This document shows, piece after piece, positions 16,938 to 25,158 of a DNA stretch of 64,000 nucleotides. The DNA lies in the NCBI GenBank assembly GCA_964586455.1, contig CAZPHV010000025.1, positions 1-64,000 on the forward strand, read 5' to 3'. Below the pieces are notes generated by a model. The model was not told the origin of the DNA, searched no databases, and saw nothing but the letters and a program-made list of their open reading frames with translations. Each line of letters opens with the position of its first letter. Position 1 is the stretch's first letter. Origin of the DNA: Aquimonas sp964586455 (GTDB lineage Bacteria; Pseudomonadota; Gammaproteobacteria; Xanthomonadales; Xanthomonadaceae). The position numbers and the translations under genes are program-made.

Positions 16938-17936
16938 ATGGATCGCCGCCGCTTCCTGATGGCCAGCTCGACCGCGCTGGGCGGGCTGATGTTGACGCCG
17001 CACCTGCGCGCCGCCGGCCGACGCCCCCTGCTGCGTCTGGCCGGGCCCTGGGCATCGGTGTCCTATCCCTTGGCCTGGATGTCGGTGCGGCCCGGCTTCG
17101 CGGCCTTGGCCGAGCGCATCGAGTTCGTCGCCTGGCGCAGCCCAGACGAGCTGCGGCTGATTGCGCTCGAAGGCCGTGCGGACTTCGTCGCCCTGCCGAG
17201 CAACGTCGCCGCCAACCTGTACAACCGCGGGGTGACCCTGCGCCTGCAGTGCATCAGTGCCTGGGGCCTGCTGTACCTGGTTTCGCGACAGCCGCGGATC
17301 ACGCGCCTCTCTGAGCTCGGTGAGGCGGAGCTTGGCCTGCCCTTCCGCGGCGACATGCCCGAGATCGTGCTGAGCCAGCTGGCGCAGGCGCAAGGGCTGG
17401 ATCCGCGTCGCGACCTGCGCCTGAGCTATCTGGCCTCACCACTCGACGCCGTGCAGATGCTGCTGACACGGCGCCTGGATCACGCGCTGCTGTCCGAGCC
17501 GGTGGCCTCGATGGCGCTGGCGCGCAGCCGAAGCGGCGCGCTCTCGCTGATCGCTCCCGAGCTGCACCGTGCATTGGACCTGCAGCAGGCCTGGGCGGAT
17601 GCTGGGCTCGGTCCCGCGCGCCTGCCCCAGGCCGGCATCGCCGCGCTTGGCGCTGCCGCCGGGGACAGCGCGCTGTGCGCCGCCTTTGCGGAGGCGCACG
17701 CGCGCGCGCTAGACGAGTGCCTGGCGGCCCCCGAGGACTGTGGTGCCCTGATTGCCGAACTCAGCAAGCGCTTGGACGCCTCAGCGGTCGCCGAGTCGTT
17801 GCCCCACAGCCGGCTGCAGGCGATGCCCGCTGCCGAGGCGCGCCCTGAGCTGGAGGTCTTCTTCCACCATTTGCTGGCGCAGCGGCCCGGCCTGCTGGGT
17901 GGGCGCCTGCCCGACGCCCGCTTCTACGCGGCCTGA
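16938..17936 (+). CDS. ABC transporter substrate-binding protein (NitT/TauT/SsuA-like)
   Basis: The 332-residue product begins MDRRRFLMASSTALGGLM, which looks like a twin-arginine signal. ATG 16938 has GGAG 8 nt upstream. The body is an NMT1/SsuA-type periplasmic binding fold: a first lobe with GPWASVSYPLAW, then FVALPSNVAANLYNRGV, as in proteins that bind nitrate, taurine or thiamine precursors. It follows the TonB receptor by 22 nt and precedes the permease by 2 nt. Tat export would suit a folded, cofactor-bound or metal-bound protein, but no such ligand is evident. Confidence 0.82.
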   Translation: MDRRRFLMASSTALGGLMLTPHLRAAGRRPLLRLAGPWASVSYPLAWMSVRPGFAALAERIEFVAWRSPDELRLIALEGRADFVALPSNVAANLYNRGVTLRLQCISAWGLLYLVSRQPRITRLSELGEAELGLPFRGDMPEIVLSQLAQAQGLDPRRDLRLSYLASPLDAVQMLLTRRLDHALLSEPVASMALARSRSGALSLIAPELHRALDLQQAWADAGLGPARLPQAGIAALGAAAGDSALCAAFAEAHARALDECLAAPEDCGALIAELSKRLDASAVAESLPHSRLQAMPAAEARPELEVFFHHLLAQRPGLLGGRLPDARFYAA

Positions 17937-17938
17937 GC

Positions 17939-18724
17939 ATGACCCTGCGACTGCTGAGAGCCTGGATCGACTGGCTGTGGAGCGGCTGGAGCGCCGCCGC
18001 GGGTCTGGTGCTGCTGCTGGCCGCCTGGCAGTTGGCAGCCGAAGCATTTGGCCCCTTGCTGCTGCCGGCGCCGCTGCAGGCCTTCGCGCGCCTGTTCGAG
18101 CTGGCGGCCAGCGGAGCGCTGTGGCCGGAATTCTTTGCCACCGCACGACGGGCGCTGCTGGGTTTCGCCTGTGCCCTCGGTGTCGGCAGTGCGCTGGGCG
18201 TGATCGCGGGCCTCAGCCCAGCGGGCGCCCTGCTGGCGCGGCCGCTGGTGACCGTGCTGCTGGGCATGCCACCGATCGCCTGGCTGGTGCTGGCCCTGCT
18301 GTGGCTGGGCAGCGGCGATGGCACACCGGTCTTCACCGTGGCTGCAGCGGCCCTGCCGGTGGTGTTCGGCGCCGCCCTGCAGGGTGTGCGCACGCTCGAC
18401 GCGCCCCTGTCCGACATGGCCCGTGCTTTCGGACTGCCCTGGCACCTGCGGGTGCGCGAAGTCGGTCTGCCGCATCTGCTGTCCTGGCTGTTTCCGGCGG
18501 CGATCACCGCGCTGGGTACCAGCTGGAAGGTGGCGGTGATGGCCGAGCTCCTGGCCAGCAGCGACGGCATCGGCGCAGCACTGGCGAACGCTCGCTCCCA
18601 ACTCGACACCGAAGCAGCGCTGGCCTGGGTGCTGTGCGTGCTGCTTGCCCTGCTGCTGCTGGAGTACGCCGTGCTGGAGCCAATCAAGCGTGAGTTCGAA
18701 CGCTGGCGCGAGGCGGCGCGATGA
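17939..18724 (+). CDS. ABC transporter permease (NitT/TauT type)
   Basis: The 261-residue inner-membrane protein has six predicted helices and the binding-protein-dependent transport signature, with the EAA-like loop around DMARAFGLPWHLRVREVGLP (about residues 159-178), which contacts the ATPase. It starts 2 nt after the binding-protein gene and overlaps the ATPase gene by 4 nt, so the three subunits are made together. Confidence 0.88.
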   Translation: MTLRLLRAWIDWLWSGWSAAAGLVLLLAAWQLAAEAFGPLLLPAPLQAFARLFELAASGALWPEFFATARRALLGFACALGVGSALGVIAGLSPAGALLARPLVTVLLGMPPIAWLVLALLWLGSGDGTPVFTVAAAALPVVFGAALQGVRTLDAPLSDMARAFGLPWHLRVREVGLPHLLSWLFPAAITALGTSWKVAVMAELLASSDGIGAALANARSQLDTEAALAWVLCVLLALLLLEYAVLEPIKREFERWREAAR

Positions 18725-19581
18725 GTCTTCTCGATGTCCGCGGATTCGGTCATCGCTACGGCGCGCGCCGGGCGCTGTGGCCGCTTGATTTCACGCTGTC
18801 GGCGGGCGAGTCGATCGCCGTGCTGGGGCCGTCGGGCTGCGGCAAATCGACCCTGCTGCAGGCAGTGGCGGGCCTGCTCGAAACCAACGAGGGCCGCATC
18901 GAGCGGTGCTGGCAGCGCCTTGGCGCCATGTTCCAGCAGCCGCGTCTGCTGCCCTGGCGCAGTGCTCTGGACAACATCGCGCTCGGACTGCAGGCCCAGG
19001 GTCTGAGCCGCGCCGCGCGGGCGGCAGCGGCACTCGACATGGGCCTCCGGCTGGGCTTGTCGCAGGCCGACCTGAAGCTGTACCCCGCCGCCCTCTCGGG
19101 CGGCATGCAGAGTCGCGTGGCCCTGGCGCGTGCGCTGGTGGTGCAGCCCGAGCTGCTGCTGTTGGACGAACCCTTTGCCGCCCTCGATATCGGCCTGCGC
19201 CACGAACTGGAGCACCTGCTGCTGGCGGAGTGCGCGAACCTGGGTTGTGGCTTGCTGATGATCACTCACAGCCCGCGCGAGGCTTTGCGTCTTGCGGATC
19301 GTCTGCTGGTGCTCGGCGGGCAGCCCGGCTACCTGCAGCTGCAACTCCAGCCGCAGGCTCCGGCCGCCGCGCGCAGCGAGGCCGAGGTACTGGCGCTGGA
19401 GGCGGCCCTGCTGGCCGAGCCTGCGTTTCGTGCGGCCTTCGGACTGCCCGCGCACGCGGCCGCCGCGTCTTCCTGTGCACACGCACAGATCGGTGGCGAC
19501 GCCCGCAAGGGTGGCGAATGGGCCGGGTCCTTCCGCCTGCAGCGCTTCGCTGCTCCCGGTCCGGAGCGCAGCGAATGTTGA
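18721..19581 (+). CDS. ABC transporter ATP-binding protein
   Basis: The 286-residue ATPase shows Walker A GPSGCGKST (about 37-45), Q-loop MFQQPRLLPWR, signature LSGGMQ, Walker B LLLLDEP and the H-loop ITHS. After the ATPase core (to about residue 215) an unusual 70-residue tail rich in Ala, with two Cys near SSCAHA and one at the C-terminus, has no family match I recognise. The gene overlaps nnrS by 7 nt. Confidence 0.9.
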   Translation: MSLLDVRGFGHRYGARRALWPLDFTLSAGESIAVLGPSGCGKSTLLQAVAGLLETNEGRIERCWQRLGAMFQQPRLLPWRSALDNIALGLQAQGLSRAARAAAALDMGLRLGLSQADLKLYPAALSGGMQSRVALARALVVQPELLLLDEPFAALDIGLRHELEHLLLAECANLGCGLLMITHSPREALRLADRLLVLGGQPGYLQLQLQPQAPAAARSEAEVLALEAALLAEPAFRAAFGLPAHAAAASSCAHAQIGGDARKGGEWAGSFRLQRFAAPGPERSEC

Positions 19582-20819
19582 GCTCCCGCGCTTTGCCTCG
19601 CCCCGTTCGCGCCGCCCTCCTGCAGCTGCTCCGCTGGCCGCTCTGGCAGTGCGGCTTCCGTCCATTCTTCCTCGCCACCGCGATTTCGGCGGTGCTTCTG
19701 CTGCCGGCGTGGCTGGCGATGCTGGCGGGTGCGCTGCCGATGCCTGTCTTTCCCGGTGGCGCGGTGGCTTGGCATGCCCATGAGCTGCTGCTCGGCTTCG
19801 GGCTCGCCTCGGTGCTGGGCTTCGTCCTGACCGCGGTGCCGGAATTCACTGCGAGTGCCGACTTCGGTCGTCGGCAGACTGTATTCCTGTTCGCGCTGTG
19901 GCTGCTGGCGCGACTGGCGGTGCTGCTGCTGCCGGGGCTGGGCGCATGGCCGCTGGCATTGCTGCAGGGCACGCTGTGCCTGTGGCTGCTGGCGCTCATC
20001 ACGCCCCCCATCTGGCGCGATCCCACGCGACGCCAGCGCGATCTGTGGGCCGCTCTTGCGGCGCTGTTGATCGCTGGCGCTGCGTTCAGCCTCGACCTGG
20101 CCCTGGGCGGTCTGCTGTTCGCCGATCCGCTGCAGGGCCTGCGGCTGCTGCTGCATCTCATGCTGCTGTTGATCGTGCTGACGCTGGCGCGGATCTCCAT
20201 GCGCGTGGTCAACCGCCATTTGGAGGAGGCCGGCGCCGAGCCCGACTACCTCGCCCGCCCCCCGCGGCGACAGATAGCGGCGCTATTGATCGCGTTGCAC
20301 GCAGCGGCGGTACTGGCAGAGCTGCCGATGGCTGCAGGCTGGCTGGCGCTCGGCGCGGGCGCGGCCTGCCTGGGCCTGCTCAGCGACTGGCCGCATACAC
20401 GGGTGCTGCTGCGGCGCTGGGTGGCGATGCTGTACGGCCTGCCCTGGCTGCTGGGCCTTGGCTACCTTATGGAGGGCGCTGCGCGTCTTGGAGCGCCGAT
20501 CGCGCCTAGCGCCGGCCTGCATCTGCATGCGCTGGGCGCGCTGGGGCTCGCCGTGTTCGCCGTGCTGTGCATTGCCGGTCGCACCCACGCGGGGTTCGTC
20601 CTTGATGAACGCCGCTGGCTGCCGTGGGCGGCCTTGCTGTTGCTGCTGGCAGCCGGGTTGCGGGCTTTGGCCGGCAGTTTCGGGTGGCCCCTGTTGCCGC
20701 TGTGGTGGAGCGCTGGCCTGCTGTGGTCCTTGGCTTATTCATTGTGGCTGGTCCGGATTGGCTTCGATCTCGCACGGCGGCGCAGGGATCGCGGCTGGGG
20801 GTGCGCCGGGCCGCAGTGA
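19575..20819 (+). CDS. nnrS: NnrS, haem-copper membrane protein of NO stress
   Basis: The 414-residue protein begins at ATG 19575, inside the end of the ATPase gene, and has about twelve membrane helices. Recognised NnrS features are the N-terminal WQCGFRPFFLATAISA, then WHAHELLLGFGLASVLGFVLTAVPE, and RISMRVVNRHLEEAG. NnrS binds haem and copper and protects cells from nitric oxide in denitrifiers. Its position as the last gene of a TonB-ABC operon suggests either shared NO/FNR control or that the imported ligand (iron, haem or copper compound) is linked to NO metabolism. Confidence 0.9.
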   Translation: MLSSRALPRPVRAALLQLLRWPLWQCGFRPFFLATAISAVLLLPAWLAMLAGALPMPVFPGGAVAWHAHELLLGFGLASVLGFVLTAVPEFTASADFGRRQTVFLFALWLLARLAVLLLPGLGAWPLALLQGTLCLWLLALITPPIWRDPTRRQRDLWAALAALLIAGAAFSLDLALGGLLFADPLQGLRLLLHLMLLLIVLTLARISMRVVNRHLEEAGAEPDYLARPPRRQIAALLIALHAAAVLAELPMAAGWLALGAGAACLGLLSDWPHTRVLLRRWVAMLYGLPWLLGLGYLMEGAARLGAPIAPSAGLHLHALGALGLAVFAVLCIAGRTHAGFVLDERRWLPWAALLLLLAAGLRALAGSFGWPLLPLWWSAGLLWSLAYSLWLVRIGFDLARRRRDRGWGCAGPQ

Positions 20820-20914
20820 GCTGCACGGCGTGACCTGCGCACGGACTGCGCCGCGGCTCTGGTGACCGGAGTAGATTGCTGTGCCTGGCTGCCCGCGAAT
20901 CGCGTGCGCCGCGC

Positions 20915-21967
20915 CTATGCCGTCCGGTGCCCGGTGCCGAGCCTCAGCAGGCGCTGCCCCAGCCCCAGCAGCGCTAACAGCCAGGCCGCGAGCGCTACCC
21001 AGATCATCAACCTCGATATCCATTCCAGCGGCGGGAACTCCGCGGCCAGACCGAGACGCGCGCTGGCTACCGCATACATGCCCAAGGGAAACACGAAGCT
21101 CCACAGCACCGGCTCGTAGCGCAGCGGTCGACGGTTGACGCCGTGCTTCCACAGCCCGAACAGGAACAGCAGCGGAATCCACCAGGTGGCCCAGGCCCAC
21201 AGCATCAGGGTGACGCCGTCGATGAAGGGCCGCTGCGCCTTGAGGAAAGGCAGGACGGGATCAATGGCGATCAGCTGGGTGCCGGCATTGGCGCTGATGG
21301 CGGCGGCGCCCATCACCACCCACAGCAGCGGGCCGACATCGTCCGGCTTGAGCGCAAGGAAGAAGATGCGGTAGCAGAACAGGGTGACGAAGATGCCGTA
21401 GAACATCAGGCCCAGGCCCCACAGCATGTGCACCTCGACCTGCATGTAAGTGGCGTAGGCACCCAGGTGCGGCACCAGCGCGGTGCCCAGCAGTACCAGC
21501 GACTGGGTACCGACGATGGCGATCAGCCAACCGCCGTGCATGATGTTGACGTTGTTCTCGTGGCTCAGGAAGGTGAGCACGCTGAAGGCCAGATACAGCA
21601 GCAGGCACCAGACGCCAAAGGCGAGGCCCCAGCAGGCCAGCGCCAGTTCAACCTCGCCACGCGCCAGCAGCATCTGCCCGACGAGACTGGTGGCCGCCAC
21701 GAGGGTGAAGAAGCCGAAGACCATTTTCGGGTTCAGCAGATCGTCGCGAACGGCACCGAAGTGGCGGATCGCGCGTGCCGCGCTCAGGCAGACCAGGATC
21801 ATCCAGGCGGCCAGTCCGATCGCGAACAGTGCGTTTGCGAGGGACGCATGCCCCAACAGCCCAAAGCCCAGACTGAGGATGCCTGTAGCCATCACCAGGG
21901 CGAAGTTGCCGGGGTGCAGTCCGGCCAGACCCGGCCGCGGCAGAGGTGCGACGAACGCAGTGTCCAT
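20915..21967 (-). CDS. TDT/SLAC1-family membrane transporter
   Basis: This 350-residue protein has about ten membrane helices in the tellurite-resistance/dicarboxylate (TehA, Mae1, SLAC1) fold. Typical stretches are LHPGNFALVMATGILSLGF and HMLWGLGLMFYGIFVTLF. Family members pass malate, sulfite, chloride or nitrate. It is transcribed away from a nitrate/oxygen-type chemoreceptor with an FNR-like site between them. Transport of a small anion such as nitrite or a dicarboxylate is therefore plausible, but the substrate is not determined by sequence. Confidence 0.82.
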   Translation of the reverse strand: MDTAFVAPLPRPGLAGLHPGNFALVMATGILSLGFGLLGHASLANALFAIGLAAWMILVCLSAARAIRHFGAVRDDLLNPKMVFGFFTLVAATSLVGQMLLARGEVELALACWGLAFGVWCLLLYLAFSVLTFLSHENNVNIMHGGWLIAIVGTQSLVLLGTALVPHLGAYATYMQVEVHMLWGLGLMFYGIFVTLFCYRIFFLALKPDDVGPLLWVVMGAAAISANAGTQLIAIDPVLPFLKAQRPFIDGVTLMLWAWATWWIPLLFLFGLWKHGVNRRPLRYEPVLWSFVFPLGMYAVASARLGLAAEFPPLEWISRLMIWVALAAWLLALLGLGQRLLRLGTGHRTA

Positions 21968-22071
21968 GCGTGCCGAATCAGGAAGCGGACGCGAAGACTA
22001 GCAGCGGCCCCGTTTGCTCGGCAGGTCTCGACGGCTGTAGGGAATGCCCCTACGTGGCCGATGTCGCCGAC

Positions 22072-22085
22072 TTGATCCGCATCAG
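22072..22085 (+). promoter_or_regulatory. FNR-like box between divergent transporter and chemoreceptor genes
   Basis: TTGATCCGCATCAG differs from TTGAT-N4-ATCAA only at the last base. Class II spacing would give a start near 22120 for the chemoreceptor (24 nt before ATG) or near 22037 for the TDT gene (about 70 nt before its ATG). It could serve either. Confidence 0.55.
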
Positions 22086-22143
22086 CGTGGACCTTCCGGG
22101 CCGCGCGGAGTCTCTGCAGCGACTTTCCAGCGGATCGCCAGCC

Positions 22144-25035
22144 ATGCGTCGCAACCTGCCCATTACGGATCGCGTGGTCGAGATCGCGCGGGATGCCATT
22201 CTCTCTTCCACCACGGATCCCAAGGGTCGGATCCTCGAAGTCAACGACGACTTCGTCCACTACTCGGGCTTCGAAAGGGCCGAGTTGATCGGTCAGGCCC
22301 ACAACATCGTCCGCCATCCCGACATGCCGGAAGCGGTGTTCGACGACATGTGGAAGCAGCTCAAGGCCGGCCGCTGCTGGCGTGGCCTGGTCAAGAACCG
22401 CTGCAAGAATGGCGATGCCTACTGGGTCGAAGCCAATGTGTCGCCGAAGTTCGATGGCGAGCGACTGTTGGGCTATGTGTCGGTGCGCCGCTCGGTACCT
22501 TCCGCCGTCAACCTGGGAGCGGTGGAAGCGGACTACGCCCGGGTTGCGCGCGGCGAGGCGATTGTCGAGGGCGGCCATATTGTCCGTCGGCGCTCATGGG
22601 CAGGGGCGCTCCGCCGAAGACTGTTCACATGGAAGCCGAAGCTGTTGACGCAACTGCTTCTGGCCGGTCTGCCGATGATGGCCATGCTGCTGGTGCTCAC
22701 CGCCGACAGCGGGCAGCGCTTGTGGCGGTCCGTGGCGGAGGCACGCCATGCTGCCGAGGTGGTTGATCGCTGGACGGCCAGCCTCGATACCCTGCAGGCG
22801 CTGCAGCGCGAGCGCGGCCGGAGTGCGGGTTACACAGCAGTGAGGGATGACGCCTCCCTGCAAGCCCTCAGCGCAGCCCGCCTGGCCTTCGACGAGGCCT
22901 GCCTGCGATCTAGCTGCGGCTTCGCCGGAGACGTGCGATCACTGCGGGCCAGAGTGGATGCAACGGCGCTGGAAGGCGATGAGTTGCTCATCGCCTACAC
23001 CGGGCACATCGACGCGGGGGTTGCCGAGATCGCATCCGAGGCGCTTGGGTTCGATCAGGTGTCGGATCAGCGCACGGCCTTGCGGCTGCTGGATCAGGCC
23101 CGACTACTGGAGGCGATCGCACTTGAGCGTGGCACTCTCCAGCAGGTGCTGGCGCAAGGAACGGGCAGGGATCGCATGAGCGCAAGAATGGCTGTCCGAA
23201 TGACCCTGCACGCGCAGGCCCTGGGCGCCCTGGACGCCGGCGAGCGCGAGCAGCTCAACGCCCTGATGGCGCGAGGGCTCGAAGCCACGGCGGAATTTCG
23301 CGCAGCCGCTGCCCTCGCTGCGGCGCCCGAGTTGCGTGCGCCTGCGTTCACGGCCTACTCGGCTTGGATGGACGGCATCGCTGCCCTTGTAAACGCGTCC
23401 GCACGCAGCTGGCAGGCCGACAGCCGAGCGCGCGAGCGCGACAGCCGGTTCGCGGCCATCATCGCGGCAGTGGCGCTTGCGGGCGGCTTGGCGCTCGCCA
23501 CCACGCTGGTCTGGCGACTGCAGGCGCGTCTTCTGCACGGCATCCGCACGGTGGGCGAGGTGCTGCAGGGCGTCGCGGTCAAGGGCGACTTCCACAGCCG
23601 CGTTGATCTGCCCGATCGCGGCGACGAGCTGGCGGAGCTGTGCCGCTTGACCGACCTCAGCCTCAACCAGGTCGAGCGATCCCTGGCTGCGGTCAGTGAC
23701 GTCATGAAGGGCGTCGCCGAAGGCGACATGGCGCGGCGGATAACCGACAGCCTGAGTGGTGATCTCGACTTGCTCAAGCAACGTACCAATGCCGCCGTCG
23801 ACGCCCTCGACGCCAGCATGCGGGAGCTGGGCGGGGTGATGGCGGGGTTAGCCGTGGGCGATCTGAAGGTGCGCCTGAGCGACCGCGTTCGCGGCGAGCT
23901 GCGCGGGCGCGTCAACACCACGCTGGCGACTCTGGACGATAGCCTGAATGCCGTCGGCGGCCTGCTTTCCGACCTGGCGCAGGGGCGCTTCGGTGGGCGC
24001 GTGGAGCTTCGCAGCGAGGGCGCATTCGGTGCGCTGGAAGCGGACGTCGATCGCGCCAGTCGCGCCTTGGCCGACGCGGTGCAGCAGATTTCCGATGCGG
24101 CAGAGGCCTTGGCCGACGGCCGTCTGGATGCGCCTATCGACGAGCCCCTGCAGGGCCAGTTCGAGACGCTTCGCCGTGACTTCAATGAAGCCGTGGCCAG
24201 CCTCTCGAACCTCGTGCGTCAGGCGCAGGACACCGCCGAGGCCGTGGTCGACGGCAGCGGACGCATGAGCGAGGGCAGCGACCAACTAAACGCTCGCTCC
24301 CAGCAACAGGCGGCCTCGCTCGAAGAGACCGCCGCGGCAATGGAAGAGCTGGCCGCCAGCGTGCGCCAGGCCGATGAGCAGGCGGGCCAGGCCCGCGGGC
24401 AGGCGGAGATGGTGCGCGGGCTCACTGCGGACTGTGCGCGTTCAATGGACGATGTGCGCCTGGCCATGCGTCGCAGCCTGAGCTCTTCGGATGCGATCGC
24501 CGCTGCGGTGGAGTTGATCGAAGGCATCGCTTTCCAGACCAATCTGCTCGCCCTCAATGCGGCAGTCGAAGCCGCCCGCGCCGGTGAGCAGGGCCGCGGC
24601 TTCGCGGTCGTCGCCAGCGAAGTGCGCGGGCTTGCGGGCCGTGCGCGCGAAGGTGCCGCGCAGATCCGCGGTCTGGTCGATGCCGCCCGTGCGGATACCC
24701 GCAGCGGTGCGCAGCGCGTTGATTCGGCTGCGGCGGACCTGGGCCGGGTGCAGTCGGCGCTGGCCGTGCTGCAGCAGGCAGTGGTCGAGATCGCTGGTGC
24801 AGCGCGTGAGCAGGCGACGGGTATCGAACAGGTCAACCAGGCCGTGCTCGACCTTGACGGCCTGACCCAGCAGAACGCCGGGCTGGCGGAGGCGTCGGCC
24901 GCCTCGGCGAACTCGATGCGCTCGCAGGCGGAAACCCTGTCGGGCCTGCTGGGCGCGCTGCGGGTGTCGGCGTCCTGCGCCGGGCAGGCGACGCCCGAAC
25001 CGAGCCAGAACCGCGCCGGCTTCGCTGTCGCCTGA
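22144..25035 (+). CDS. methyl-accepting chemotaxis protein with PAS, NIT-like sensor and multiple HAMP domains
   Basis: The 963-residue transducer starts at ATG 22144, which gives an Aer-like N-terminus MRRNLPITDRVVEIARD. Order: cytoplasmic PAS (about 8-115), membrane helix (about 166-187) and a periplasmic helical domain beginning LQALQRERGRSAGY (about 214-227). The LQxERGxSAGY signature is that of nitrate/nitrite-sensing NIT domains. Then come a second helix (about 437-459), several HAMP-like repeats (about 460-690) and the signalling hairpin with IAFQTNLLALNAAVEAARAG (about 794). It probably steers taxis by both redox or oxygen (PAS) and nitrate/nitrite (NIT). The C-terminus ends without a CheR-binding pentapeptide that I can recognise. 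The FNR-like box upstream supports induction under low oxygen. Confidence 0.88.
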   Translation: MRRNLPITDRVVEIARDAILSSTTDPKGRILEVNDDFVHYSGFERAELIGQAHNIVRHPDMPEAVFDDMWKQLKAGRCWRGLVKNRCKNGDAYWVEANVSPKFDGERLLGYVSVRRSVPSAVNLGAVEADYARVARGEAIVEGGHIVRRRSWAGALRRRLFTWKPKLLTQLLLAGLPMMAMLLVLTADSGQRLWRSVAEARHAAEVVDRWTASLDTLQALQRERGRSAGYTAVRDDASLQALSAARLAFDEACLRSSCGFAGDVRSLRARVDATALEGDELLIAYTGHIDAGVAEIASEALGFDQVSDQRTALRLLDQARLLEAIALERGTLQQVLAQGTGRDRMSARMAVRMTLHAQALGALDAGEREQLNALMARGLEATAEFRAAAALAAAPELRAPAFTAYSAWMDGIAALVNASARSWQADSRARERDSRFAAIIAAVALAGGLALATTLVWRLQARLLHGIRTVGEVLQGVAVKGDFHSRVDLPDRGDELAELCRLTDLSLNQVERSLAAVSDVMKGVAEGDMARRITDSLSGDLDLLKQRTNAAVDALDASMRELGGVMAGLAVGDLKVRLSDRVRGELRGRVNTTLATLDDSLNAVGGLLSDLAQGRFGGRVELRSEGAFGALEADVDRASRALADAVQQISDAAEALADGRLDAPIDEPLQGQFETLRRDFNEAVASLSNLVRQAQDTAEAVVDGSGRMSEGSDQLNARSQQQAASLEETAAAMEELAASVRQADEQAGQARGQAEMVRGLTADCARSMDDVRLAMRRSLSSSDAIAAAVELIEGIAFQTNLLALNAAVEAARAGEQGRGFAVVASEVRGLAGRAREGAAQIRGLVDAARADTRSGAQRVDSAAADLGRVQSALAVLQQAVVEIAGAAREQATGIEQVNQAVLDLDGLTQQNAGLAEASAASANSMRSQAETLSGLLGALRVSASCAGQATPEPSQNRAGFAVA

Positions 25036-25045
25036 TCTGGGTCAG
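25032..25045 (+). promoter_or_regulatory. weak FNR-like site upstream of the aldehyde dehydrogenase gene
   Basis: CTGATCTGGGTCAG keeps the TGA(T/C)-N4-GTCA core with changed outer bases. It overlaps the chemoreceptor stop codon. Class II spacing would start transcription near 25080, 79 nt before ATG 25159. Confidence 0.3.
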
Positions 25046-25158
25046 GGTCGAGAGAGCAGGAGGTGCAGAGCATACGTGCGCAGCACGCACCGCTCTGCGG
25101 TCGCGCGCGGCGCCGGCTCAGCCGGCGATCTACCCTGGTTTCTTGATGAGGCTATCCC

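Noticed and set aside
22040..22056. TAGGGAATGCCCCTA-like palindrome as a NarL site
   Set aside because: The half sites point the wrong way for the NarL/NarP 7-2-7 arrangement (TACC..GGTA).
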